Shown here: positions 49,290 through 58,590 of the stretch, one piece after another
Layout of the letters: each line of letters starts with the position of its first letter
How positions within the stretch are numbered: the stretch's first letter is position 1
From: Pseudovibrio sp. JCM 19062
GTDB lineage: Bacteria > Pseudomonadota > Alphaproteobacteria > Rhizobiales > Stappiaceae
Reading direction: 5' to 3'
Assembly: GCA_001310715.1 (NCBI GenBank)
Contig: BAXV01000020.1
Span: 1-60,410 of the forward strand
Length of the DNA: 60,410 bases
The notes under the pieces: model-generated
Databases searched by the model: none
The model's input: only the letters and a program-made list of their open reading frames with translations
Told to the model about the DNA's origin: nothing
Position numbers and translations under genes: made by a program

Positions 49290-49802
49290 ATGAGTGGAGC
49301 GCGACGAAGCTTTGCAGGAATTGACTGTGCGGTTGCCCAAGCGATTGAGCAGATGGGTGATCCATGGATCCTGCTTATCCTGAGATGCCAGTTTCAGGGC
49401 ATCAAGCGCTTTGATGACTTTCAGGGGCATTTGCAGATCTCGACCAGTGTGCTGACAGATCGTCTGCGGCGCTTGGTGAAGGCGGGGTTGCTGCGCAAGG
49501 AGCAGGACCAGCAGGATAAACGCGGTACTGTCTATCTGCTCACCGAAAAGGGAATGGATTTTTATCCGGTCATGATTGCGTTGCACCAATGGAGTGAGCG
49601 CTGGGAGGCCCGCGAAGATGGGCCGCGGCTGGAGTTGCTGGATAAGCAGAGCAGGGAGCCCGTGCGTACGGTGCGTGTGCTTTCGCAGGATTACAGAGAG
49701 TTAAGTGCAAAGGATGTTCTGGCTCTGGTTGATGACCGGAGCGGCGAGATGATGCAGGACATTCAGGAGAGATTAAAACGTCGCAGAGGTGATGCTGCCT
49801 GA
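49290..49802 (+). CDS. HxlR-family transcriptional regulator
   Basis: A protein of about 170 residues (start ATG 49290, preceded by GGAGGCGGGAG; an earlier GTG at 49239 is possible). QMGDPWILLILRCQFQGIKR and ISTSVLTDRLRRLVKAGLLR give the winged-helix fold of HxlR, and LTEKGMDFYPVMIALHQW continues it. HxlR regulators often sense reactive or aromatic compounds. The nitronate monooxygenase gene follows 50 bp downstream on the same strand and is its likely target or partner. Confidence 0.88.
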   Translation: MSGARRSFAGIDCAVAQAIEQMGDPWILLILRCQFQGIKRFDDFQGHLQISTSVLTDRLRRLVKAGLLRKEQDQQDKRGTVYLLTEKGMDFYPVMIALHQWSERWEAREDGPRLELLDKQSREPVRTVRVLSQDYRELSAKDVLALVDDRSGEMMQDIQERLKRRRGDAA

Positions 49803-49852
49803 TTTTAAGATCAGTCAGGTGGCTTGTTGAATTGTTAGGGAGTGTATCTGAA

Positions 49853-50839
49853 ATGGCTTTGCCAGATATTTTGAAAAATAAGCTTCGTCTGCCGGTTGTT
49901 GGCAGCCCTTTGTTTATTATCAGCAATCCGGAGCTTGTGATTGCACAGTGTAAAGCGGGTATTGTTGGTTCCTTTCCGGCGCTGAATGCACGGCCAAAGG
50001 AGAAGCTGGAAGAATGGCTGATCCAGATTACCGAGGAACTTGCTGCTTATGATGCAGCAAATCCAGACAAGCCGTCAGCACCGTTTGCGGTCAACCAGAT
50101 TGTGCACCGCTCTAATGATCGTCTGCAGCATGATGTTGAGCTTTGCGTTAAATACAAGGTGCCGATTGTGATCACCTCTCTTGGTGCGCGTCCTGAGGTG
50201 TTTGATGCGGTTCACTCCTATGGTGGTATCGTTTTGCATGACATCATTAACAACACCTACGCCCGCAAGGCGATTGAAAAGGGTGCTGATGGTCTGATTG
50301 CAGTTGCTGCCGGTGCAGGTGGGCACGCAGGTACGACATCGCCATTTGCGCTTATTCAGGAGATCCGTGAGTGGTTTGACGGGCCGCTTCTACTCTCTGG
50401 CTCCATCGCCTCTGGTCAGGCGGTTCTGGCTTCTCAGGTCATGGGGGCAGATCTGGCCTATATCGGGTCTGCGTTTATCGCGACCGAGGAAGCAAATGCC
50501 GAGCAAGCGTACAAGCAGATGATCGTGGACAGCGGTGCTGAGGACATTGTCTACTCCAACCTGTTTACCGGTGTGCATGGTAACTACTTGAAGCAGTCCA
50601 TTGAGAATGCGGGTATGGACCCGAGTAATCTGGCTGAGGGCAATCTGAAGACCATGGACTTTAACAGTGGTGCAGATAAGCCGAAGAGCTGGAAAGAAAT
50701 CTGGGGCTGTGGTCAGGGCGTTGGTGCTGTGAAGTCCATTGGTACGGCTGGTGATCTTGTTGCGCGCCTTTCTGATGAGTATGCCACGGCTCAAAGAGCT
50801 GTCGCGGGTACGGTGCCGTCTTTACAAGCCGCTGAGTAA
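49853..50839 (+). CDS. Nitronate monooxygenase family protein
   Basis: An intact 328-residue FMN enzyme of the nitronate monooxygenase (2-nitropropane dioxygenase) type. KLRLPVVGSPLFIISNPELV starts it; AAGAGGHAGTTSPFALIQEI and LLLSGSIASGQAVLASQVMG with GADLAYIGSAFIATEE form the FMN-phosphate site. Such enzymes oxidise nitronates, toxic anions. The start is ATG 49853. A terminator follows at 50901. Coupling with HxlR suggests induction by a nitro compound or other electrophile, which is inference. Confidence 0.9.
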   Translation: MALPDILKNKLRLPVVGSPLFIISNPELVIAQCKAGIVGSFPALNARPKEKLEEWLIQITEELAAYDAANPDKPSAPFAVNQIVHRSNDRLQHDVELCVKYKVPIVITSLGARPEVFDAVHSYGGIVLHDIINNTYARKAIEKGADGLIAVAAGAGGHAGTTSPFALIQEIREWFDGPLLLSGSIASGQAVLASQVMGADLAYIGSAFIATEEANAEQAYKQMIVDSGAEDIVYSNLFTGVHGNYLKQSIENAGMDPSNLAEGNLKTMDFNSGADKPKSWKEIWGCGQGVGAVKSIGTAGDLVARLSDEYATAQRAVAGTVPSLQAAE

Positions 50840-50900
50840 GCCGTTTTGGCGCACTTTTGCGCCGTGCTTCGGGTTTCCGACGATATGAGGGGACCTTTCA

Positions 50901-50938
50901 GACCGCCCGGTGTGTGCCTGGCGGTCTTTTCTTTCACA
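50901..50938 (+). terminator. Intrinsic terminator after the nitronate monooxygenase gene
   Basis: GACCGCC-N12-GGCGGTC hairpin followed by TTTTCTTT. Confidence 0.8.
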
Positions 50939-51012
50939 GAGACCAGACTTTTCGTCTTATCAGTGTCCTGCCATCAATGGGTTTTGGCGGGACCAACAAA
51001 AAGGGAAGAAAA

Positions 51013-51327
51013 ATGCGAATGTTTTGGTGTCTCGGCCTTATGATGGCCGGTAGTTTTATGATGGCCTCTGAAGGTTATGCTCAGGCAAGTTCAAATAAGG
51101 TTTCCCCTCCGGTTACGCAGTATTGTAATCGCGGCACAGCAGTTTATGCGGACGGGTCCACTACAGATGGTCCATTGCCTATGATCAAGTGTGGTCAGAC
51201 CTCTATGACTTACCAGCGCAGCAACACCAGCTTCCCGCTGTCTGTGGTGCGTAACGGCAAGCTTTCGGTCCCTAATGCCAATGGTGCCTGCCGGAGTGCA
51301 AAAGCTGTAGGGCAGATGCTATTGTGA
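51013..51327 (+). CDS. Hypothetical exported protein
   Basis: 104 residues, start ATG 51013 with AAGGGAAG upstream. The signal peptide reads MFWCLGLMMAGSFMMASEGY. The mature part has three Cys residues (QYCNRGTAVYADGS, IKCGQTSM, GACRSAKAVG). No family is recognised. It lies between the nitronate monooxygenase terminator and the first NSS transporter, and may be its own transcript. Confidence 0.6.
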   Translation: MRMFWCLGLMMAGSFMMASEGYAQASSNKVSPPVTQYCNRGTAVYADGSTTDGPLPMIKCGQTSMTYQRSNTSFPLSVVRNGKLSVPNANGACRSAKAVGQMLL

Positions 51328-51654
51328 GCAGTATCCAGTCTCTTTGCAATTCAACGCTGTGGCCCTCTTCTTGTTCCTCTTGCGATTGAGGCTAAAATAT
51401 ATCAGTAGTGGTATTGATTGCTGGGCTCTTAAAGTAATCAATATACTTACCTTGTTGAGCTAATCTCATCTTATTACGCGGAGTACTCAGTATTACGCTT
51501 TTATTGGTATCGTGACTTCCAATAGTTAGATATGAGAAACTCTGTTGCATGAAAGTGGTGGATGTCTTGCGTAATATTGCTAGACTCGGGCAACTTGCGA
51601 AAGTTGATTTCAATAAAACCATTAATCAAAATCAACAAGAATGGCTTAGGTCAC
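51328..51654. other. Gap before the first NSS transporter
   Basis: About 330 bp, AT-rich, no supported gene. Presumably the promoter of the transporter. Confidence 0.5.
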
Positions 51655-52987
51655 ATGCAACGAGAGCATTGGGGAAGTCGTGTAGGCTTCATTCTGGCTG
51701 CTGCAGGTTCAGCAGTCGGGTTAGGTAATATCTGGAAATTTCCATATTTGGTTGGTGCAGAAGGCGGCGGGGTGTTCCTCGTGGTCTACGTTGCGTTTTT
51801 GATCGCCATCGGTTTTTGCGTCATGATCGCTGAGATCGCACTGGGTCGTCACGCTCAGGCCAATCCATTCAGGGCATACCTGCGTGTGGGTAGTAGGCGC
51901 TGGTCGATCTTCGGTCTTCTGGCAGTCGTGACTGCGTTTACGATCCTTTCCTTCTATTCAATCGTTGGTGGTTGGACCATCGCGTATGTGGTGAAGACAA
52001 TCACCGGCGGGTTCTCAGGGTATTCCGGCGCGGAATTTGAGAGCCACTTTGGTGAGCTGGTCAGCAGTCCGATTGAACCAATTGTGTATCATGCCGTGTT
52101 CATGCGGTCGGTGTGTTGATCGTGATCAACGGTATCACCAGCGGGATTGAAAGAGCGGCCAAGATCATGATGCCGTTGCTGTTCATCCTTCTGGCATTGC
52201 TGGTTGTGCGTTCTCTGACACTTGACGGGGCGATGGCAGGGGTTCGGTATTTCCTCGTTCCTGACTGGTCACATCTGGATGCGGATATGGTCGCAGCTGC
52301 ACTGGGGCAGGCGTTCTTCTCGCTGTCTCTGGGTATGGGTGCGCTGATCACCTACGGTTCTTATCTGGGTGAAAAAGAGAGCATTCCGAATGCTGCTGCC
52401 TGGGTTGTTTCCCTTGACCTGCTGGTTGCTGTTCTGGCTGGCTTCCTGATCCTGCCAGCGGTGTTTGCGTTTAATATGGACCGGCTGCGGGACCTGGACT
52501 GACCTTTATTACGCTGCCTGGCATCTTTGCAGAGCTGCCATTTGGTATCTTTGTTCAGCTGTGTTTCTTCCTGCTGCTGTTCGTGGCTGCGATCACTTCG
52601 GCAATCTCACTGTTGCAGGTTGTGGTTTCGTTTGTTGGCGAGGAGTTCAACGTTTGCCGTCAATGGACGACAGTCTGGGTTGGCGTTGCGATCTTCCTGT
52701 TTGGTGTTCCAAGCTCTTTGGCGCTGGGCGTATGGGGAGACATCACATTCTACGGCATGAACATCTTCGACCTTCTCGGCTATATCTCTGACACCTTCTT
52801 CCTGCCAATTGGCGCGATTGCGACCTGTCTGGTTGCCGGTTGGGTGGGCTATGACAAGTTCGCTGGAGAATTGACCAATGAAGGCGAGCGTCCGTTCAAA
52901 TATCTGGTTGCATGGAAGTGGATGTGCCGCGTGGTGGCACCGCTTGCAATTCTTTGGGTGATGATTGACGCGATCTTCGGCGCTTAA
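51655..52987 (+). CDS. Sodium-dependent NSS/SNF-family transporter, first copy, frame-broken
   Basis: A neurotransmitter:sodium symporter-type protein of about 443 residues, start ATG 51655 (MQREHWGSRVGFILAAAGSA). GSAVGLGNIWKFPYLVGAEG is the TM1 Na+/substrate motif and GQAFFSLSLGMGALITYGSY the TM6-7 part. Frame changes near 52100 and 52485 split it. About 11-12 TM segments. Substrates of bacterial members are amino acids. A second similar transporter follows 730 bp later, and neither has a separate binding protein. Confidence 0.9.
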
Positions 52988-53008
52988 ATCTTCGCTCAAC
53001 ACTAATGA

Positions 53009-53038
53009 AAAGGCCGCCGGTTCCGGTGGCCTTTTTTA
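53009..53038 (+). terminator. Intrinsic terminator after the first NSS gene
   Basis: AGGCC-GCCGG-TT-CCGGT-GGCCT type hairpin followed by TTTTTT. Confidence 0.85.
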
Positions 53039-53151
53039 ATGCTGTTCAGTAGTGGCTCTGATTTGACTTTTTCTGGTCCGGATGAGGGGGGAGTATAGCA
53101 CCTGCGGGTGAGGTCTCTTCACCCGAGACGGACTTGATAAGGAATGACATT

Positions 53152-53280
53152 ATGTTGCTACAGCTGAAGCGCTATTGGGTGGTCTCTATGAATACCAGAT
53201 TGCCGCGAGCGATGGCTTGTCTGGGCGAGGAAAAGCAAACCAGATATCGGCAAGTAAGGGAGAGATGGCCTGAAGCATGA
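53152..53280 (+). CDS. Candidate small protein, 42 residues
   Basis: ATG 53152 follows AAGGAA with a 7-base gap, and the frame runs 42 codons to TGA 53278-53280. The protein is basic and polar, without a membrane helix, so it does not resemble the small subunit of some NSS transporters. A clear terminator ends 53335. Its own transcript between two terminators makes it worth noting, but coding is not proven. Confidence 0.35.
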   Translation: MLLQLKRYWVVSMNTRLPRAMACLGEEKQTRYRQVRERWPEA

Positions 53281-53310
53281 GGCTGGTCCCGACATAAACT
53301 GGAACTGCGG

Positions 53311-53335
53311 AGCACCGTTTTGACGGTGCTTTTTT
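53311..53335 (+). terminator. Intrinsic terminator in the inter-transporter gap
   Basis: AGCACCGT-N4-ACGGTGCT hairpin followed by TTTTT. It lies well past the NSS terminator at 53009, so it must end a different plus-strand transcript. Confidence 0.75.
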
Positions 53336-53716
53336 GTGACTGAAATGTGTTGGCTGGGGGCTTTGGAGGTGCCTGCGACAAAAAAAACTTGTGGGCTGCA
53401 CATAAGGACAGGAAATTGCGTTGCTGTGCGCTGGTTAATTCCAAACTTGGCTTGATCATCTAATTAAGATTGATAAGTTAAAACAATCATCCATTATTCT
53501 GTGAAATATAAGTGCATGTGACTAGTTTTCTGATTCATGCACCAATTGCGCTCGTGAAAATTACATATTTTTTTGAGGTAGGTATAAATACCTGTGACAA
53601 TCTGTCAGGTCAACAAGGCTAAAAATATCATCAAAACAGCCTCAATAACGATTTCATTTCAAGCGTTAGCGTTTGATTGAAACAAACCATCACATGTTGA
53701 TTGGCAAATAATAAAA

Positions 53717-55047
53717 ATGAAACGTGAGCAATGGGGAAGCCGCTTCGGCTTCATTATGGCTGCTGCAGGATCTGCAGTTGGCTGGGTAATATCTGGAAAT
53801 TTCCATATCTGGCAGGGACGCAAGGCGGGGGCGCTTTTCTGGTTGTCTATCTTGTCATCATGGCAACGATCGGCGCTGGCCTGATCATGGCGGAAATCGC
53901 CATTGGTCGTGCGGCAAAGAGAAACCCTGTGGGGGCTTTCCGTCTGCTGGGTAACAACATCTGGTCCAAAACTGGGGTGCTGGGCGTGATCACCGGATTC
54001 ATGATCCTGTCGTTCTACTCCGTTGTTGGCGGTTGGACGATTGCGTATCTGGTGAAGAGTATTGCAGGCACCGTAGAGTCTGCTCAGCCTGAACTGCTGG
54101 AGGCGCAGTTTGGCGGGTTGGTCTCGGCTGTGTGGGAGCCGATCTTCTATCATGCTGCATTCATGGTGCTGACCATGGGTATTGTGATTGCAGGTGTGGC
54201 TGAGGGCATCGAGCGTTCCGTGAAGGTTCTGATGCCGCTGCTGTTTATCCTCCTGATGGTTCTGGTGGTTCGCAGTGTAACGCTGCCCGGTTCCTGGGAA
54301 GGTATCGAGTTCTTCCTCGTGCCGGACTGGTCTCAGCTGGATGGCGAGATGGTGCGTGCTGCGCTGGGTCAGGCGTTCTTCAGCCTGTCGCTGGGTATGG
54401 GTGCGATGATCACTTACGGCTCTTATCTGGATAAGGGCGCGAATATTCCGAACGCATCGCTCTGGGTTGTCTTCCTGGCCGCAATGGTTGGCGTGCTGGG
54501 TGGTCTTCTGGTTCTGCCTGCGGTGTTTGCCTTTGGCATGGATCCAGGGGCTGGACCGGGTCTGACCTTCATCACGCTGCCAGCTGTGTTTGGTGAGATG
54601 ATGGGTGGTTACATCTTCCAGATCATCTTCTTTGCCATGCTGCTGATTGCGGCGCTGACCTCTTCCATCTCCTTGCTGGCAATTCCGGTTGCATTCTTTG
54701 CAGAAGAGTATGGCATTGAGCGTAAATGGTCTGCTGTCGTGGTGAGTATCGTGATCTTCCTGATCGGTGTGCCGTGTTCTCTGGCACTGGGCGTTTGGGG
54801 CGATTACCAGCTGTTTGGCATGAACTTCTTCGACCTGATGGTCTATGCCGTTGACAACTACACTCTGCCGATTGGCGGCATTCTGACGGCACTGTTTGCT
54901 GGTTGGGTTGTGCTTGAGAAGCTTGGCAGCGAGCTGAACAACGACGGTACCATCAGTTTTAAATGGATGGGTGCCTTCACCTGGATCATGCGGATCGTGG
55001 CTCCGCTGGCCGTCGTCTGGGTGATGCTGAGCGGTCTGTTAGGCTAA
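53717..55047 (+). CDS. Sodium-dependent NSS/SNF-family transporter, second copy, frame-broken
   Basis: A paralogue of the gene at 51655, about 443 residues, start ATG 53717 (MKREQWGSRFGFIMAAAGSA). Only one frame change, near 53783 in the TM1 motif (missing a base before LGNIWKFPYLAG). GQAFFSLSLGMGAMITYGSY is shared with the first copy, and the DPGAGPGLTFITLP stretch differs in detail. The two proteins share most motifs in order, so they arose by duplication. Substrate unknown. Confidence 0.93.
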
Positions 55048-55078
55048 CAGTTCTGGCAGTTTAAACTTTGAAAACAAA

Positions 55079-55113
55079 AACACCCCGGTCAGAAATGGTC
55101 GGGGTGTTTTTTG
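55079..55113 (+). terminator. Intrinsic terminator after the second NSS gene
   Basis: AACACCCCG-N12-CGGGGTGTT followed by TTTTT. Confidence 0.88.
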
Positions 55114-55135
55114 TAGGCATGTTAGTAATGAGGCT

Positions 55136-55414
55136 CTAGTGCATGCCTTTTCTGTGATGCGCGCGGGTATGTTCTTTGTGGTTGTGCATCTTGTTATGAT
55201 GGTGGCCGTTATCTGAATGGCCTTTGCCGGCGCGGTGTTTGCGCGGGTGCTTGTGTCCTTCAGGGTCACCACCATGCTGGGTCGCCGGATGACTTTTGCG
55301 GCCACGTTCAAATTCCAAATGGTCTTTATTGTGCTTGTGCGCGTGTCCGTCGCCGTAGCGGCGGGCCATCTTCTCTTGCGTATGGGCTGATGTGATTTGT
55401 TGTTTTTCTGTCAT
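55136..55414 (-). CDS. Histidine-rich small protein
   Basis: A protein of 92 residues with start ATG 55414, preceded by GGGGA. It holds about 20 His, many in clusters such as GDGHAHKHNKDH and SDNGHHHNKMHNH, plus Lys/Arg and Gly. This composition suggests metal (Ni, Zn, Cu) or nucleic-acid binding. No domain is recognised and there is no signal peptide. It is preceded on the same strand by another small gene (55486-55770). The overlapping reading frame on the same strand (55039-55311) is a shadow. Confidence 0.55.
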   Translation of the reverse strand: MTEKQQITSAHTQEKMARRYGDGHAHKHNKDHLEFERGRKSHPATQHGGDPEGHKHPRKHRAGKGHSDNGHHHNKMHNHKEHTRAHHRKGMH

Positions 55415-55485
55415 CGGTTCCCCGCTGCATAAATGCGGTTTTGGTTCCAACCGCTTTGTTTTTCCCGCCTTTGCTTGATAGGACG

Positions 55486-55770
55486 TTAGTTCAGATAGCG
55501 GGATCTAAAGGCGCTCAAGGCGTCCATAAGGGTTTCCTGCTCATCCAGATGCCGGTTTGTTTCGGCCTCATGGAGGTCCAGCTGAGGGCTCTCTTCCGTC
55601 ATGCGGAGATGGTCTGCAGAATTTTCCCGTAGTTCGTCAAGGATATGTTCAAGGACCTGTCGGCGCTCTTTGAGCGTATGCTGGCTGCTGTGCTGCAGAT
55701 AATCTTTCAGCTTGGTCAGTTCTGCCTGCAAAATGGCGTTGTCTTTTATTTCCGAGTGATGCGTGCTCAT
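55486..55770 (-). CDS. Hypothetical small helical protein
   Basis: 94 residues rich in Glu, Leu, Arg and His, probably alpha-helical (LTKLKDYLQHSSQHTLKERR, then LDELRENSADHLRMTEE). No family is recognised. It ends 72 bp before the His-rich gene on the same strand and probably shares its transcript. Confidence 0.5.
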   Translation of the reverse strand: MSTHHSEIKDNAILQAELTKLKDYLQHSSQHTLKERRQVLEHILDELRENSADHLRMTEESPQLDLHEAETNRHLDEQETLMDALSAFRSRYLN

Positions 55771-56135
55771 GATCCCCTCAAGAGCATTGACGCCTTCACC
55801 AGTGTTGGTGTTTTTTTTGACTCATTGCAGATCTCCTCATCCTTGGGGGAGCGTACCTACCTGTTTCTGGCATTGTTTAATTATGATCTAGTCATAAAAC
55901 GGGTTGATCGACCTTCCTATTGGAAATGAGGTAAGCTGGCCCCTAAACTCGAGATGATAGTTCTATGAGAATTTTCAAGGCTGGTGATTGCTGGCTGTGA
56001 CGCCGGTTACTTGTTTGTGTTGTTGGCGTTTTCTTAACCATCTTCCAAGCAGGCCCTTGTTCATTTTCACGCTGACGCAGCGTTCTCGTCATCCCTCATA
56101 TGGCGCTCTTAAGCAGTTATCGTGAGGATTTTGGC
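55771..56135. other. Gap upstream of the 56136 gene
   Basis: 365 bp with no supported ORF or RNA; promoters of the divergent genes presumably lie here. Confidence 0.5.
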
Positions 56136-56783
56136 GTGAAAAAAAACAATAAAAGCAGATGAGCTTGATCCGGCAACTTTGGAGTTTGGTCTTCTTGTGG
56201 GCCTGCTTCTTCCTGCAGGCAAAGACCCTGCAGAATACAAACTCAATAAAGACTGGCTGAAAGACCCTGTTGCCCAATTGCGCAAGCACTTGAAGACGAT
56301 CAATAAGGATCTCAACAGCTGCCTGAAGGATGCCTTGCACGCTGTGAAAACAGCTGATGCTGGCGCGATGTCAGATTCCGGGAATGAGCTTGGCAAATGG
56401 AACCCGCTGCTCTTCCCAGCCCTCGGATTTGGCGGTCATGTGGCCGATCTGGGCGAGGTACCTGCAATTGACTGGCTCTCACTGATCTCGAACGGTGGCA
56501 ACGTGCCGGAGACAATTGATCAATGGATCCAGACGATCGCCACTAACAGCAAACTTCTAAAAGCATGGGGCGCCGCACTTATCGGCCTGGTGAGCGGACA
56601 GGTCCAGCACCAACTGGCCAGGGAACCCCAGCCGATCCCTACCTCTATGTGATCACTGAAGTAGGCTCCATGGGAACCTTATATCTGTCGCTGGCAGGGA
56701 AAAAGGAAAAGGATGGAACTGCCGTTCTCGTCCCAGGCCTGTCATTCGACAGCGACCCGGTTGATCTTGCCCCGAAGAAGTGA
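56136..56783 (+). CDS. Hypothetical protein, frame-broken
   Basis: A protein of about 215 residues. The start is GTG 56136 followed by an A8 run where the frame breaks; the corrected text continues KADELDPATLEFGLLVGLLL and PAGKDPAEYKLNKDWLKDPV. A second break near 56590 leads into DPYLYVITEVGSMGTLYLSL and ends GLSFDSDPVDLAPKK. The order suggests a hydrophobic N-terminal part and a mixed mature part. No family recognised. Confidence 0.45.
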
Positions 56784-56840
56784 AGGGATGGTGTGACCAC
56801 GCGCACTTAAGACCTGATCCGCAACAGCCCACAAAAGCAA

Positions 56841-56862
56841 AAAGCCTCCCGGAGGAGGCTTT
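56841..56862 (-). terminator. Terminator of tRNA-Thr
   Basis: AAAGCCTCC and GGAGGCTTT arms; on the minus strand it is followed by TTTTTGCTTTT. It lies downstream of the leftward tRNA-Thr. Confidence 0.75.
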
Positions 56863-56892
56863 GAAATTCTCTTGATAAATCAAGTAGAAGAG

Positions 56893-56968
56893 TGGTGCCG
56901 GCAGCAGGGATCGAACCCGCGACCCCCTGATTACAAGTCAGGTGCTCTACCATCTGAGCTATACCGGC
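56893..56968 (-). tRNA. tRNA-Thr (UGU)
   Basis: A 76-nt tRNA. On the minus strand: acceptor GCCGGTA pairs with TGCCGGC, anticodon loop CTTGTAA with TGT, T-loop TTCGATC and CCA encoded. Confidence 0.93.
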
Positions 56969-57266
56969 GTCGTCTTCGTTGGAGGGGTATTTACGGGCGC
57001 TGGCGGGGTTTGTAAATCCCAAAAATGCAAAAAAAATGGAAGAATTCACAGAGGAAGGAATTTTTGCGTCGATTTGGGTCTAGAAAGGGGCTGGTGGTGT
57101 TTCTTTTCCACATATGGGTGCCTCAGCCCATTGATATTGATGAAAGAATTCGTGGTTTTGCGTTTGCGTCGGTTTGTGCGTTCTAATGCGTCGCGGTGAG
57201 CTGAACGGGGAAAGTGTGACTTTTAGGTCTGGATGCTTGCGCTCTAACGACGAAGTTGGAGTCCAG
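56969..57266. other. Gap between tRNA-Thr and the repeat
   Basis: No gene recognised. GAGCTGAACGGGGA occurs at about 57198 and again at about 57424, a short direct repeat of unknown meaning. Confidence 0.4.
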
Positions 57267-57299
57267 CGCGTGAATGCAGGTGAACGCAACGTGCTCTAA
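57267..57299 (+). repeat. Partial copy of the rhizobial-type intergenic repeat
   Basis: GCGTGAAT-N-CA-NN-TGAACGC then TGCTCTAA matches the second hairpin at 40136-40166 with a few substitutions. Only one half is seen here. Confidence 0.5.
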
Positions 57300-57479
57300 A
57301 GCGTGTTGCATGCAAGTTTTGTTGTTGGAGATGGTCGCTACAGGCGCGTGTCGATGTGAGAGCGGAGGAAGGGCTTACTGTTGTCTTTTTACACAAGCCT
57401 TCTTTTGCGACTGGCGCATCGCGGAGCTGAACGGGGAGGGCTTCTTCTCTCATAGAGTGAGGAGCCTGAGGCTGTCAGG

Positions 57480-58352
57480 TTATGACAGCCCCATTTTTGT
57501 GCGTGCTACGTATAGTGAGAGGATGGCCGCGTTGGAGACATTCAGGGATTTGATCGGGCCTGGCATGTCGAGGCGGGCGAGGGTGTCGCAGTTTTTGCGG
57601 ACGCCTTCACGGACGCCTTTTCCTTCAGAGCCCAGAACAAGCAGGGTCTTATCGGTGAAGGCGGTGTTTTCGACGGAATCGGGGCCTTCACTGTCCAGTG
57701 CGATTGCCTGATAGCCTTCCTCTCTCATTTCAGTGACAAAGCGGGACATGTTGGGGACGCGGACGTGTTTGATCATGTCCAGTGCGCCGCTTGCTGTTTT
57801 TGCAAGGACCGGGCCTTCTTCCGGCGCGTGTCGGCGCGTGGTGACAACGGCGTCGGCATTCAAGGCAACGGCAGAGCGGAGAATGGCGCCTACGTTGTGC
57901 GGGTCGGTGACCTGATCGAGCGCCAGAACGAGTTGGCCGTCCTTTAGCTCTTCGGGGCCATATTCCGGTAAGACGTCAACCAGCAGGGCGGCTCCCTGGT
58001 GAACAGCGTCTTTGCCAACCAGTTTGTCGATGTCGCGCGGGCTTGCTTCTTCAACAGGCACGTCGATCTTCAGATCACGCTCTTCTAATCGGCGTAATGC
58101 GTTTTGCGTTACCAGGAGTTTGTGGCGCTTGCGCTCGGGGTTGTTGAAGGCCGCTTCAATGGTGTGAAGGCCATATATATAGAAGGGGCCTTCTTGTGCC
58201 TCTGATTTTTTTAGCCAAGGCTTGCCCTTTGAAGATCCGCCCGACGGTTTTCCGTCACTGCGTGTCTTCTTATTGGGTCGGTCTTCACCCTGTGCCGGGC
58301 TCCACCGATTTCCACCTGTGCTTTTTTGATTTTTAAAATTGCTCATAGCCAC
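57480..58352 (-). CDS. rlmB: 23S rRNA 2'-O-ribose methyltransferase, RlmB/TrmH family
   Basis: An intact 290-residue SpoU-type methyltransferase that would methylate G2251 in 23S rRNA. The N-terminal 60 residues are basic and flexible, followed by FYIYGLHTIEAAF, the substrate-binding domain. The SAM-binding knot shows LDQVTDPHNVGAILRSAVAL, LLVLGSEGKGVREGVR and LNVSNAAILSLYVAR. A hairpin (GGCTGTCA/TGACAGCC) overlaps the stop codon. rlmB near tRNA-Tyr and tuf is a common alphaproteobacterial order. Confidence 0.92.
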   Translation of the reverse strand: MAMSNFKNQKSTGGNRWSPAQGEDRPNKKTRSDGKPSGGSSKGKPWLKKSEAQEGPFYIYGLHTIEAAFNNPERKRHKLLVTQNALRRLEERDLKIDVPVEEASPRDIDKLVGKDAVHQGAALLVDVLPEYGPEELKDGQLVLALDQVTDPHNVGAILRSAVALNADAVVTTRRHAPEEGPVLAKTASGALDMIKHVRVPNMSRFVTEMREEGYQAIALDSEGPDSVENTAFTDKTLLVLGSEGKGVREGVRKNCDTLARLDMPGPIKSLNVSNAAILSLYVARTKMGLS

Positions 58353-58590
58353 TCGATACTCCGGTGCCCATTGCGCTTCAAGAAAATTAAAGAGGGCAAG
58401 TCAAATATTCCTCTTTGATCTATCTGATCATGGTTCATACGAGGGGAGTTGACGTTCCTTGCCTGCCTTATCCAATCGCCTTCAAACATCATCTTGCAGA
58501 TGCAATGCAACCAATCTGAATGGTAGCTTGATTAGGCAGTCTATATGCAAAATAATAAAATCTTAAATCAATACAGAATAAATAACAGGT

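Noticed and set aside
53152..53280. MetS-type small transporter subunit for the NSS genes
   Set aside because: The 42-residue product is polar and basic and lacks the single membrane helix of those subunits.
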